The translations under genes were made by a program, and so were the position numbers. A stretch of DNA of 64,000 bases from the NCBI GenBank assembly GCA_965216255.1, contig OZ244148.1, forward strand, positions 2,790,001-2,854,000. Direction: 5' to 3'. Under the pieces are notes generated by a model that had not been told where the DNA came from, ran no database searches, and saw only the letters and a program-made list of their open reading frames with translations. Below are positions 32,651-41,803 of the stretch, piece by piece (position 1 is the first letter of the stretch; each line of letters begins with the position of its first letter). This DNA comes from G965216255 sp965216255. GTDB lineage: Bacteria > Bacteroidota > Rhodothermia > Rhodothermales > Bin80.

Positions 32651-33561
32651 CAGTATTCCTTTCGATCCAGGGCGCTGAAAAAGATATCTTCAAGGGATTC
32701 ACGTTGAATTTCAATGCGGTCAGCCTCCACCCCGTGGTGTTCCAGCACACGTTCTACTTCCTTTCCAATGGACGTGATCTCGCATGCGATGGTGGCCTCC
32801 TTCCCCTGCAATGTGAGCCGCGCACCGGTGGCACATAGAGCCGCTATGGCCGAGGCTGGTAGATTCCGCACAAAGACTCTGGACCCGCGATCAGCAGACA
32901 GCTCCTCGAGGGTACCAATTCGTGTCAATATGCCCCCCTGCAAAATGCCTACACGATCACAAACAGCTTCGACCTCCGAAAGAACGTGCGAGCAGATGAA
33001 TACCGTCTTGCCTCTCTGCTTGCAGTCCTTCATGATACTGCAGAAATCCCTGCGGCCAACGGGGTCAAGGTTGGACGTAGGCTCATCCAGAATAAGCAGA
33101 TCCGGATCGTGAATAAGTGCCTGCGCTAGGCCGATGCGCTGTAGCATCCCCTTTGAGAACTTGGAAACTCGCTTGTTTTGTGCATCGGCCAGCCCTATAT
33201 AACTGAGAAGTTGAGCTGCCCGTCGAGGCCGTCCTTCCTTCTTCAAGCCTGCAAGGCCTGCGTAGAATTCAAGCAGCCCCTGGCCCGAATAATAGGAATG
33301 CAAGCGTAGCGTTTCGGGGAGATAGCCCAGCCGTTTTCGTGTCTTGGCGCAAGTAACCGGTCGACCGAAAAGAAACGCCGCCCCTCTTGTGGGCCGCATG
33401 AAATTGAGGAGTAGTCGAATCGTAGTGGATTTTCCGGCGCCGTTGGGTCCCAGAAAGCCAAAAATCTCCCCAGGTTCGACTTCGATACTGACACCCTTGA
33501 GGGCTACCGTTCCTCCTCGATAGGTCTTTCCAAGATCTTCGGTACGAATGACGCCCATCAT
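32650..33561 (-). CDS. ABC transporter ATP-binding protein
   Basis: The 303-residue protein has Walker A FLGPNGAGKSTT, the Q loop in RLGYLPE, signature FSKGMLQRIGLAQAL and Walker B LLILDEPTSNLDP with the H loop ICSHVLSEVE. It is of the CcmA/NatA/NosF type, with an extra C-terminal regulatory part. It overlaps tlpA by four bases (ATGA) and the permease by one, so the three genes are translated together. Confidence 0.93.
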   Translation of the reverse strand: MMGVIRTEDLGKTYRGGTVALKGVSIEVEPGEIFGFLGPNGAGKSTTIRLLLNFMRPTRGAAFLFGRPVTCAKTRKRLGYLPETLRLHSYYSGQGLLEFYAGLAGLKKEGRPRRAAQLLSYIGLADAQNKRVSKFSKGMLQRIGLAQALIHDPDLLILDEPTSNLDPVGRRDFCSIMKDCKQRGKTVFICSHVLSEVEAVCDRVGILQGGILTRIGTLEELSADRGSRVFVRNLPASAIAALCATGARLTLQGKEATIACEITSIGKEVERVLEHHGVEADRIEIQRESLEDIFFSALDRKEY

Positions 33562-34154
33562 TCTTTGGCCTCTTCCTGCGCAATGAGCGAACGCACCGGA
33601 CTTATTTGCTCAAGGAGCTGGCGCAGGGCACCTTCTCTTTCGGGAGAATGGCCGACGGTAATCAATTCCACACGGCCATCCTGCCCGACCACTACTATGC
33701 TCGGAATGGCCATTACACCGTACCTACTACCAATTGCGCCATCGGTGTCTGCCACGACCCGAACTGTGTAACCGGTCCGCTCGATGAACCTGCGGACATC
33801 GTCTGGATTTTCCCGTAAGCTAACCGCAACAAATTCTACACCACGTGGCGCAAATTCTTCGTGCAGTTTCTGCACTTCAGGGAAGGCCTGGAGGCATGGC
33901 ACACACCAAGTTGCCCAGAAATCCAGCACCATGAGCCTGTCCTCCAGGATTCCCGAAAGCACTACCGTGTTTCCGTCCAAATCCGTGGCGGTGAAATCCG
34001 GCGCAAGACTGCCAACGCTAATGGATTCCAGCTCTTTTATCATGGCCGATCCACCGCCTGCCAAGACTATCTTGAGCCGATAGTGGATGATGACGCTGGC
34101 GACCCCGAAAAGGACTACTGCCAGAATCCAGAGCACTTTTACTGAAGTTCGCAC
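33558..34154 (-). CDS. TlpA-like membrane-anchored thioredoxin
   Basis: The 198-residue protein has an N-terminal membrane anchor (VLWILAVVLFGVASVIIHY) and a periplasmic redoxin domain with active site FWATWCVPCLQAFPE and cis-proline segment VMAIPSIVVV. Such proteins keep cysteines reduced outside the membrane, often for cytochrome c or copper-protein assembly. It leads a three-gene operon with the ABC transporter. A NosF/NosY-like transporter plus thioredoxin recalls metal-centre assembly operons, but that link is inference. Confidence 0.88.
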   Translation of the reverse strand: MRTSVKVLWILAVVLFGVASVIIHYRLKIVLAGGGSAMIKELESISVGSLAPDFTATDLDGNTVVLSGILEDRLMVLDFWATWCVPCLQAFPEVQKLHEEFAPRGVEFVAVSLRENPDDVRRFIERTGYTVRVVADTDGAIGSRYGVMAIPSIVVVGQDGRVELITVGHSPEREGALRQLLEQISPVRSLIAQEEAKE

Positions 34155-34434
34155 GATACTCGTAGCACGGGCTTTGCTGTATTTGTCTCTCCGCTGGCTT
34201 GCTAAACCCTCCCCGGGTGCGGACTGCCAAGGCTACAATGACAGACCGGATTGAGCACTGCCTGTACATGCCTCACGCCATGGCACTTCGGGCGCAAGAC
34301 CGGGTTCCAGGTGTACCGTGCCAATTGGCTGGCTCTGGCACCGAGGCCCGGCTGTATATGCCGGATTTCGTTCTTCCGACCGCCGCAAGCGGAACCCGAG
34401 CCCAGGGTCTAGATCGCTTGTCTGGAGCTAATCT
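34155..34434. other. Spacer upstream of tlpA
   Basis: The 280 bases should hold the promoter of the tlpA operon. An open frame of 81 codons on the plus strand has no family features, and I do not regard it as a gene. It borders the insertion-sequence cluster. Confidence 0.35.
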
Positions 34435-34764
34435 TTACATTTGAGTCAAGTTTACGCGGCAATCGAGTAGCTGTGCCAGAATCGATGCGTCGATCTCCGT
34501 GCGCAAAGCGCAGCCTTCCTTGAAGTACTCTTTGATTCGACTCTTCTTGTAGTCGATGTAGAGTAAGGGCGTCACCCCATGGGTGATCACGCGCGTGCGG
34601 AAGCCAGAGGGCGTGCGCTTGGTAACGCGGCAGCTGAAGATCAAGGACACGTGATCACTGCAGCCCATGTCCAGATTCTCCCGAATGAGCTCCTCAAAGA
34701 ATTTGCGCCCCTGCACGGGGCGCTCTGAGTTGTACCCCAATCGTTGGACAGGATTTCGCTTGAT

Positions 34765-35660
34765 TTAAGATAGAGAACTGCCAGGGTTGTGGGGGATGGC
34801 GGGACATCTTGGTCCCAGTGGGCATGTGGTTGTCGTGTGGGTTATAGCCATCGCTGGGTGGGGTCCTGAATGGCCGTGATAGACTTCGGATGGGGTTCGG
34901 TACCGAAGGCTCTGGTGCGGACGACTGTGGTTGTAGAAGCTAATGTAGCCTCCCAGGCGCTGCCGGTCCTGCCGCAGGTTCGCGTATTCGTTGAGGTAGA
35001 CCTCCTCGTACTTGACGCTGCGCCACAGCCGCTCAATCAGAATGTTGTCGTAGCACCGGCCACGACCACACATCGAAGTCCGGATGCCAGCACGTTTGGA
35101 GAGTGATGTCATCTCTTCACTGGCAAACTGTGACCCTTGGTCCGAGTGGAAGATCTCGGGCTGGCTGATCGTGAGTGCGTCCTTATAAGTCTCCACGCAA
35201 ACACTCGCGTCTTGTGTGTTGGATAGCGTCCACGATAGTATGTAACGGCTCTACCAGTCCATGACTGCGACCAGATACACAAATCCGCGGTCCATCCGAA
35301 TGTAGGTGATGTCACTGCACCAGGCCTGATTGGGACGGTCTATGTGCCGCCCTTTCAATAGGTTAGGATACCGAAGAGCTGGCCCCGGGCCCACGCGGGG
35401 TCGGGGCTTCGGATAAATAGCCTGTAGCCCCTAAGGTGCATCAGCCTATAGACCCGCTTGTGACCCGCAGCGTGACCTTCGCGCCGAAGCATATGCGTCA
35501 TGCACCCAGCATGGGGTGGGCCGTGTAGACTTCGTCTATGACGCGCATCAACTGCAGATTATAGGACGATTCACCGACGGGTTGATAATACACGCTGGAG
35601 CGGGTCAGGCCCAGTAGCTCGCACTGTCGCTCTATGTTCAGCTGAGCGTGATCTGGCTCC
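34765..35660 (-). pseudogene. IS3 orfB transposase, degenerate
   Basis: The DDE domain is visible in pieces: TYIRMDRGFVYLVAVMDWY-like sequence in another frame at about 35315-35240, then FHSDQGSQFASEEMTSLSKR, MCGRGRCYDNILIERLWRSV (catalytic Glu region) and YISFYNHSRPHQSLRYRTP in the frame ending at 34765. Stops and frameshifts near 35200 and upstream of 35320 break it. It cannot yield a full protein. Confidence 0.8.
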
Positions 35661-35678
35661 ACCATGCGCCGCTTCTCT

Positions 35679-35960
35679 TCAAGAGAGTGAACCGAAGTTT
35701 TTTAACCAGTCCAGTTCCACCTTGAGGCGCCCGATTTGGCCATACACTTCATCCTTAAGTACCTCTTCTTGTTGTTTGGCCTTGCCACGACGCGTGGAAA
35801 AGGCATCCATCAAGTGCTGAAGCGCCTGCTTCTTCCACAGGTTCACCTGGCTGGGGTGCACCTCGAAGCGGGCGGCAATCTGGCTGATGGTTTGCTCACC
35901 TCGTATGGCCTCCACGGCCACTCGAGTCTTGAATGCGGCGGCGTACGACTTCCGTTTCAT
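35679..35960 (-). CDS. IS3 orfA, HTH protein
   Basis: The 93-residue frame is the usual OrfA: MKRKSYAAAFKTRVAVEAIR, then the helix-turn-helix ISQIAARFEVHPSQVNLWKK and a C-terminal leucine-zipper-like GRLKVELDWLKN. It appears intact. In IS3 elements it is fused to OrfB by frameshifting, but here OrfB is broken. Confidence 0.85.
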   Translation of the reverse strand: MKRKSYAAAFKTRVAVEAIRGEQTISQIAARFEVHPSQVNLWKKQALQHLMDAFSTRRGKAKQQEEVLKDEVYGQIGRLKVELDWLKNFGSLS

Positions 35961-36479
35961 CGTGACATGTACCTCGACTTAAGAGGCAGGATTCTATCTT
36001 AAACTACTGTCCAGAATTTGGGGTACACTATACTCGAAGACCTGCGCAAGTGAGAACTCCGGCTGGAGAATGGAGATATCGTACCGAATGCCTGCCTGCC
36101 GATCTTCCGCCGTGAAGGGATGCGGCAGCCACTTGCGCAGTATCCGGTCTATGCGCCCGGAAGTGACGGCTTGGCATAGCTGATTCAGCGCCTTGGGATC
36201 TTCGCACGAAAGGATGCCACGATCGAAGGTCTCGTACGCTATACCCCGCCTATCCAGCGGGCGCTTGACAAGGTCGTGCCCATGGATGCAAAGCCGGGCC
36301 GTGTACGGGAGGAGCAGAACTTGATCAAGAGCGGCCCAAAATCATCATCCTAGAGGTAGACATAGTAGGCATTGGGCATGGCACCAGATGCTACTAGGCG
36401 CATCCTGCGCTTCCCCGTGGCGGTATCCGTATAGGCCTGCGTGCGCATCACCCGCGCCTTCTGTTGCACCTTCCCTATA

Positions 36480-37024
36480 GTAAGCGTCGGGTGAACCACA
36501 CCTTGCGTGGGTGAGGGGCTGGTCAGGAGATTGTTGCCTGAGCCGAGGATCAAAGCCCACGATTGATGCGCAAGCCCAGACGCACGGCGGAAGAAATGTT
36601 TCCGCTGGTAGCACAGTACCTGGCGGGGAGCCAGACAGCGGAGGCCTTTTGTGCCGAGCACGGAATCTGCCGTTCGCAGCTGTCTTACTGGCGGCACAAG
36701 TATGGTAAGAAGGCCGCTGCATCCGAAGGCGCAGCCTTCCTGGAGATAGGGGCCGCTGCTCCACGTGAGCAGCTACAGATGGAGGTGGCCTATCCAATCG
36801 GGGGGCGGCTGCGCTTCTTCGTACCGGTATCCTCCTCGTTCTTGGCGACACTGGCTAAGCCATGATCGGGCTGGGGCCTTCTCACCGGTACTATCTGCAG
36901 CGCAAGCCCACCGACATGCGCAAGAGCTTTGACGGCTTGCGCCCTCTGGTGCACTCGGGCCTGGGGAAGGACCCCATGTCGGGTGATGTCTTTGTCTTTG
37001 TAAACCGAAAAAGGACGCATATAA
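36480..37024 (+). mobile_element. IS66-family element, copy A (truncated)
   Basis: It starts at the IS66-type end GTAAGCGTCGGGTGAACCAC and contains tnpA and the first part of tnpB. It is cut after about 545 bases by the identical-type end of copy B (GTAAGCGTCCGGTGAACC at 37025). The missing rest of tnpB does not reappear after the later insertions. Confidence 0.8.
36563..36865 (+). CDS. tnpA: IS66 TnpA, copy A
   Basis: The 100-residue protein begins RKPRRTAEEMFPLVAQYLAG and has the HTH segment AFCAEHGICRSQLSYWRHKY. The C-terminal tail RLRFFVPVSSSFLATLAKP matches copy C. It overlaps tnpB by four bases. TnpA is an accessory protein of unclear role in IS66 transposition. Confidence 0.85.
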   Translation: MMRKPRRTAEEMFPLVAQYLAGSQTAEAFCAEHGICRSQLSYWRHKYGKKAAASEGAAFLEIGAAAPREQLQMEVAYPIGGRLRFFVPVSSSFLATLAKP

Positions 37025-37059
37025 GTAAGCGTCCGGTGAACCACACCTTGCCTGGGTGA
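36862..37059 (+). pseudogene. tnpB: IS66 TnpB, copy A, truncated by copy B
   Basis: The frame begins MIGLGPSHRYYLQRKPTDMR and follows copy C as far as FVNRKRTHI, about 53 codons. It then reads into the terminal repeat of copy B (SKRPVNHTLPG) and stops. The full protein at 38908-39243 has 111 residues. Confidence 0.85.
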
Positions 37060-37228
37060 AGGGCTGGTCAGGAGATTGTCGCCTGACGAGTGGATCAATG
37101 CCCACGATTGATGCGCAAGCCCAGACGCACGGCGGAAGAAATGTTTCCGCTGGTAGCACAGTACTTGGCGGGGAGCCAGACAGCGGAGGCCTTTTGTGCC
37201 GAGTACGGAATCTCCCGGTCGCAGCTGG
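37025..37228 (+). mobile_element. IS66-family element, copy B (fragment with partial tnpA)
   Basis: It begins with GTAAGCGTCCGGTGAACCAC inside the tnpB gene of copy A and carries about 40 codons of tnpA (from the methionine near 37110: RKPRRTAEEMFPLVAQYLAG to ISRSQL). It ends where the right end of copy C begins. It is a nested insertion that was itself cut. Confidence 0.75.
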
Positions 37229-37431
37229 GCGCGTCCGGGGAAAGTCACGTTTTGCACGGAATACACCGATACCTTCTGCAACCCGGAGCAGCTTGCCTTA
37301 TGGCTGCAGCACAGCCGCCGATGCTAGAGGTTGCTGCGCCTCTTGCCAGCGATGGGGCAAGAGGCGTGCCACGCGCTTGACAGGATGAGTCGGAATGCGC
37401 TCCAGCACGTCGGCAAGCCAGGCCTGGGGAT

Positions 37432-38878
37432 TTACTCCGTGCAGCTTGCACGTGCCGAGAAGAGAATAGACCACCGCTGCCCGCTGGGCTGCCGCGTGCG
37501 AACCTGCAAACGGTAGTTCTTGCGTCCCACGGCAAGCGGGCGAATCGCATTCTCGACCAAATTGTTGTCAACCTCGATTCTGCCGTCAGACAGAAAACGT
37601 GTCAGCTTCTCCCATCGGTTTAGCATGTAACGAACGGCCTTGCCGCACACACTCCTCGGCAGCCCCGGATGGGCCAAGGCTTCAGCGCCTCCAGTACCGG
37701 CTGGGCCTGCTCCTGGCGCACCTGGCGGCGCCGAGAAGGACTTGCCTCTTCCTCGCGCAACAGGCGCTCGATGTCGTACAACAGCTTGATTTGCCCCAAC
37801 ACATAGCCGGCCTTATCCGGCTCGCTGCCTTGAGCCTCGTAGAACTTACGGCGCGCATGCGCCATGCACCCATAGGTCGTAATCGATCTATGAAGCTCGA
37901 ACGCATCGTAGGCCGCATACCCATCCGCCTGCAAGGCTCCGGCATATCCGCGCAAAATCGCCTCCGGCCCATCTCGCGAGCGGCCCTTGCAATAGTCCAT
38001 TACCACAAGCTGCGGCTCCGGCGCGTGATAAACTCCAGTAAAAGCCGCGATGCGTCTTGCCCTTCTTGCTGCGATCCTGTACCTGGATCGTTGTCTCATC
38101 CATCTGCAGATACCCGCTTGCCAGTACCTCCTCTTTGAGCGCCTCGACCAGCGGCCCAAGATGCCACGCCGTCTGGGCTATCCAGTCTGCCAGCGTCGAG
38201 GTCGATAGCGCTACGCCTTCCCGCTGAAAACGCTGCCGCTGCCGGTACAAAGGCAGATGATCGCAATACTTCTCGACCGTCACATGCGCCAACAGCCCCG
38301 GCTCCGCCATCCCTTTGTCAATCAGGCGCGGCGGCAACTCTGCCATGATCACGCCTCTGGCCTCATTGGCGGGGTCGACGTATTTGGGACGCTCGCGCCG
38401 GATCACCTTCAGCTTGGCTGCCTCGTAATCCAGCGTCTCCGTCACATCCTTGCCGATTGAGAAGCGCCGTGTCTTCTTCCGGCTCGATGACAATCACCTC
38501 GCGCCGCAGATGCGCAGGCAACACCTGGCGTACAGCAGCCCGCTTCGCAGCAGGCAGCCTCCGCTTTATCGTGATGGTCTCGGGCTACGGCAAAGGCGCC
38601 ACACACTCCGCCTCTTCAAACAACGCTCCCTGCAGCGTGTCCGGCTCCGGCACAAACCGCTCGCTCCTGGCACCAAAAACCAGACGCCGGAGTTCAGCCA
38701 ACTGAAACTCAAGCTCCGCCAATCGCAGACATTGACCGGCGTTCTCCTGGCGTAACCGGCTGTTTTCCTCGTGCAGGCCTACTAGTTCCTCACGGGGCAG
38801 GTCAAGCGTCGCGGAAGAGGGGGGGGAGCTTCGGTGGCCTGCATGATTCTTCAACAGATTACGCAAGCATAAAGTCAC
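37432..38878 (-). pseudogene. tnpC: IS66 TnpC transposase, multiply frameshifted
   Basis: Pieces of the transposase appear in successive frames: the N-terminal coiled-coil EENSRLRQENAGQCLRLAEL and LVFGARSERF (38878-38585), IGKDVTETLDYEAAKLKVIR and the first-Asp YLQMDETTIQVQDRSKKGKT (to about 38040), the second-Asp LQADGYAAYDAFE and GCMAHARRKFYEA (to 37690), and the Glu region RIEVDNNLVENAIRPLAVGR (37677-37432). At least three frame changes separate them. Confidence 0.85.
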
Positions 38879-38907
38879 ATTTTCTTAGATAATCATTCGC
38901 CTACTTC

Positions 38908-39243
38908 TTAGCCCCTCGCCACATAGCGGCGCCGGTATTTGAGAGACTTTAGCGATATCCCCTCCAGTAGCAGCACCATCTGTGCCCACGTCGGTTTGTC
39001 GCTCTTGAGCGGCTCGAACGTGCCCGCTTCCAGCCGTTTGTAGAAAAGGGCAAAGCCGCTCCTATCCCATGAAAGCAGCTTTATATGCGTCCTTCTTCGG
39101 TTTACAAAAACAAAAACGTCACCCGACATCGGGTCCTTCCCCAGGCCCGAGTGCACCAGCGCGCACAAGCCGTCAAAGCTCTTGCGCATGTCGGCGGGCT
39201 TGCGCTGCAGATAGTACCGGTGAGAAGGCCCCAGCCCGATCAC
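38908..39243 (-). CDS. tnpB: IS66 TnpB (Orf2)
   Basis: The 111-residue protein contains the family core DMRKSFDGLCALVHSGLGKD, GDVFVFVNRRRTHIKLL and WDRSGFALFYKRLEAGTF. It is intact. It overlaps tnpA by four bases, as usual in IS66. Its role in transposition is poorly known. Confidence 0.92.
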   Translation of the reverse strand: MIGLGPSHRYYLQRKPADMRKSFDGLCALVHSGLGKDPMSGDVFVFVNRRRTHIKLLSWDRSGFALFYKRLEAGTFEPLKSDKPTWAQMVLLLEGISLKSLKYRRRYVARG

Positions 39244-39536
39244 GGCTTAGCCAGTGTCGCCAAGAACGAGGAGGATACCGGCACGAAGAAGCGCAGCCGC
39301 ACCCCGCTCGGATAGGCCGCCTGTGCCTGCCCACGCAGAGCATGGGCCCCTATCTCCACAAAGACTGCGCCTTCGGATGCAGCGGCCTTCTTACCATACT
39401 TGTGCCGCCAGTAAGACAGCTGCGAACGGCAGATTCCGTGCTCGGCACAAAAGGCCTCCGCTGTCTGGCTCCCCGCCAGGTACTGTGCTACCAGCGGAAA
39501 CATTTCTTCCGCTGTGCGTCTGGGCTTGCGCATCAA
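39240..39536 (-). CDS. tnpA: IS66 TnpA (Orf1), copy C
   Basis: The 98-residue protein has the same HTH region as copy A (AFCAEHGICRSQLSYWRHKY) and the tail RLRFFVPVSSSFLATLAKP. The stretch between (FVEIGAHALRGQAQAAYPSG) differs from copy A, so the two copies are not recent duplicates. Confidence 0.88.
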   Translation of the reverse strand: MMRKPRRTAEEMFPLVAQYLAGSQTAEAFCAEHGICRSQLSYWRHKYGKKAAASEGAVFVEIGAHALRGQAQAAYPSGVRLRFFVPVSSSFLATLAKP

Positions 39537-39618
39537 TCGTGGGCTTTGATCCTCGGCTCAGGCAACAATCTCCTGACCAGCCCCTCACCCACGCAAGGTG
39601 TGGTTCACCCGACGCTTA

Positions 39619-39738
39619 CGGCGCATCGGTACTCGCGTGCCGGTGAATACCGGTGTACTTCCCAGGATTCCGGGATCTTCGTGGATAAGCAGGCCAGTCA
39701 CTGCGGGGTCCTCGTGGGAGTGTGCATCCCAGGACGCG
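39619..39738 (-). pseudogene. DUF433-type antitoxin-like fragment cut by IS66
   Basis: On the minus strand, the frame ending at the IS66 border reads GLLIHEDPGILGSTPVFTGT then RVPMR, the start of a DUF433 domain. DUF433 proteins are small DNA-binding proteins often paired with PIN-type toxins. The rest is lost at 39618. No toxin partner is seen. From 39739 to 39937 I see no gene; the AT-rich part near 39840-39900 is probably the next gene's promoter. Confidence 0.6.
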
Positions 39739-39937
39739 TCGCCAGTGCGTCCGTGGATTTCACCGGAATGAATGAACGATGTGTGTCGTAGTATGCAGCG
39801 CCCAAGTATAATCAGGTTCGTATTTGTCGCACATTTACGGCAGCAACGTATTTTTAAATCTCTTTCCAGTTTGCCGTTTGGTATATACTATACCTGAAGC
39901 ATTATCTTGGTGCCGAACTCCCATTCACTAACTGACT

Positions 39938-41095
39938 ATGACGTTGTCGCTGGCTGCATCCGATTCAATGTTACTAGAGTCACGGACTTTTTCGTGTGCC
40001 ATTGGCTCGTTATTGTTGGCTTTACTGGCTACGGGGTGCGTTGCTTCGGACGGGAACAACAGTCCAGAAACGAACAGTGCGGAAGCATCGCCGGTCGCTC
40101 CATACACTGCGCAGGTGACGTTGCAGCCGAAGGAGCACGCTCGCTCCGTCAGGCTTGAGCTAACAACCGAGTCTGTTCTTGAACTGCCACGCTTCCTTCA
40201 TCTTGATAAGCGAGGTGTCTTCTGGGCGCATAATAGCCCTCCAATAATAGTATTCGACCCTGAGGGACGTTTTACGACAACTTTCGGCCCTCCGGGGAAC
40301 GGCCCGGGAGAGATCGGCTTCGTAGATGCTATGGCCGTTGGCCAAGATGGCTCCAGCTACTTGTACGATGGGAATAACGGACGTGTCAGTATCTACGATG
40401 CGAAACATGAGTTCGTCGATAGTTTTCCTGTCATGGTTGATCGACTGAAGAAAATAGCCGTTAATAATCATGGAGTCGTTTATTTTTTGCGCGAAAATCA
40501 TTACCGTGATGGACCGGCCATTCTTACTTATGATTCCCAAGGCACATTGCGGCATAGTTGGGGAGAAATCCCGTACCCAGCCAAGGTCCAGATGAATCTT
40601 TACGGTGGAGGCATCGAAGTTGATGCCGTAGGTAACGTGTACTACGGCTATATCTCGGACCACAGGATCTTCAAGACTGATTCCTCGGGGGAATTGCTTT
40701 CTGTCTTTGATGCTGAACCGTCGTACTATAAAGGCCCTGACGAAAACAGGTTGCAGAAATGGGATAGCAAGGATAGTTCTCTGGAGATGGAGCGCGTCCA
40801 GTATTTCTATGGGCTATCGCAAATGCGCGGATTGTTCCTGGCTAAGGGGACACCATTCTTGTTCCAGTACTTTCTAACCCCCGACCGCAAGGAGAGGCGT
40901 ATGAAGTTATCTTTGGAACTATGGCATACGGACGGCTTCAAGATCGCATCGGACGTGAAATCACCGGGAGAGCTGAAGTTTGCTGACGAGAGGTTCCTTT
41001 ACTTCGTGGACCTCAATGAGACTCACGACGAAAATCCGCAGATTCGTACGCATTCATATATGCTGAAAAGGGAAGATAGCGTCGTTTACCGCTAA
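39938..41095 (+). CDS. Six-bladed beta-propeller lipoprotein
   Basis: The 385-residue product has a signal peptide with a lipobox-like end (LLLALLATGC). The body shows propeller blades with the pattern of the NHL/6-bladed family (GRFTTTFGPPGNGPGEIGFV, GQDGSSYLYDGNNGRVSIYD, DAVGNVYYGYISDHRIFKTD). The FGxxGxGPGEF-like signature is the hallmark of this Bacteroidota group. Function is unknown; several blades suggest ligand or peptide binding at the surface. An upstream in-frame ATG could be the start if 39938 is too early; ATG at 39968 is an alternative. Confidence 0.8.
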   Translation: MTLSLAASDSMLLESRTFSCAIGSLLLALLATGCVASDGNNSPETNSAEASPVAPYTAQVTLQPKEHARSVRLELTTESVLELPRFLHLDKRGVFWAHNSPPIIVFDPEGRFTTTFGPPGNGPGEIGFVDAMAVGQDGSSYLYDGNNGRVSIYDAKHEFVDSFPVMVDRLKKIAVNNHGVVYFLRENHYRDGPAILTYDSQGTLRHSWGEIPYPAKVQMNLYGGGIEVDAVGNVYYGYISDHRIFKTDSSGELLSVFDAEPSYYKGPDENRLQKWDSKDSSLEMERVQYFYGLSQMRGLFLAKGTPFLFQYFLTPDRKERRMKLSLELWHTDGFKIASDVKSPGELKFADERFLYFVDLNETHDENPQIRTHSYMLKREDSVVYR

Positions 41096-41167
41096 CGACA
41101 GTTTTGCAAACCCTCACATGGCTGTATTGCCCCCTCAAGTCGCCAAGCTAACCTGCTAAGACGTGCT

Positions 41168-41803
41168 ATGGATAAGATTCGTTGGCGCAAACTGCGACTG
41201 CCCAGTATTGTCACTGTGCTCACGATGTTGCTCGTGGGCGTCCTGGTCAGCACGGTCCTGCTCCTACTGCAACACAAGGAGCTAACCGCGTTATATGAAG
41301 AGATACTGGAAGAAACGTTCTTGGCCCGTGTGGAAGCTGGGGCGATAAAGGTAGAAGAAGAGACCTTCCAGTCACTACGGCGCTACCATGTGAACAGGCT
41401 CGTGCCGCAGGACGATGCTATCGCGACTGAGAATCTGAGCAGTGCCTTGTTGTTCATAATCATTACAGATTCGCTCAACTGTTCGAACGGACTGGAGACA
41501 GATATTGAAATACTGAATAACATCGCCGGCTCATCCAATGCTACCGTACATGGCTTTCACATGGATGAGCGCGTGACGGAATTCGCCTCGATGTACGGCA
41601 TTGGATTCCCCATCAGGGAGAAGCCATCGTGGGATCACCTCCCTGGTCTTGCGAATGTGGGTGCGGTTACACCGCTTGTGCTGGTCTATGATGTCGTAAG
41701 CGGCTTATTAATCGGTACACATCACCCGATTCCGGATGATGTGCTAAAGAGTAGGCTGTTCTACAAGCGATGGGCGCATCGTGGATTGTACGATGAGGTA
41801 TGA
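41168..41803 (+). CDS. Membrane-anchored protein, possible thioredoxin-like fold
   Basis: The 211-residue protein has one N-terminal membrane segment (IVTVLTMLLVGVLVSTVLLL) followed by a short coiled-coil region. Its outer part has a strand-helix pattern reminiscent of redoxins: LLFIIITDSLNCSNGLETDI and YGIGFPIREKP. Only one cysteine sits where a CxxC motif would be. It follows the propeller lipoprotein by 72 bases, and the two are probably cotranscribed. I cannot assign a function. Confidence 0.6.
   Translation: MDKIRWRKLRLPSIVTVLTMLLVGVLVSTVLLLLQHKELTALYEEILEETFLARVEAGAIKVEEETFQSLRRYHVNRLVPQDDAIATENLSSALLFIIITDSLNCSNGLETDIEILNNIAGSSNATVHGFHMDERVTEFASMYGIGFPIREKPSWDHLPGLANVGAVTPLVLVYDVVSGLLIGTHHPIPDDVLKSRLFYKRWAHRGLYDEV

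Larger units (their letters stand above)
34731..36027 (-). mobile_element. IS3-family element
   Basis: Inverted repeats bound the element: TGTACCCCAATCGTTGGACA at the left and, in reverse at the right, TGTACCCCAAATTCTGGACA; the similarity continues through TTTAAGATAGA. It carries orfA and a decayed orfB on the minus strand. It splits a conserved gene. I could not identify a clean target duplication. Confidence 0.88.
34435..36479 (-). pseudogene. Conserved gene of unknown function, split by IS3 and cut by IS66
   Basis: Removing the IS3 element (34731-36027) joins two minus-strand pieces: 36479-36028 (MRTQAYTDTATGKRRM..., DDDFGPLLIKFC, LCIHGHDLVKRPLDRRGIAY, HPFTAEDRQAGIRYDIS) and 34730-34435 (RPVQGRKFFEELIRENLDMG, CRVTKRTPSGFRTRV, LLYIDYKKSRIKEYFKEG). 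I recall this sequence pattern from a conserved hypothetical family in many genomes, but cannot name a function. A stop near 36345 and a frame change in the first piece are further damage, and the N-terminal part is lost at the IS66 end. Confidence 0.6.
37229..39618 (-). mobile_element. IS66-family element, copy C (complete, tnpC broken)
   Basis: The element has tnpA, tnpB and tnpC in order on the minus strand. The left end, read on the minus strand from 39618, is GTAAGCGTCGGGTGAACCAC. The right end near 37229 reads GCGTCCGGGGAAAGTCAC, matching the left end from GCGTC onward. Length is about 2.4 kb, typical of IS66. It abuts the copy B fragment and cuts a DUF433 gene at the other side. No matching 8-bp duplication is visible at its flanks, so one side has probably rearranged. 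Confidence 0.8.

Noticed and set aside
34199..34444. Plus-strand open frame of 81 codons upstream of the IS cluster
   Set aside because: No family features, overlaps the tlpA promoter region and ends in a pseudogene on the other strand.
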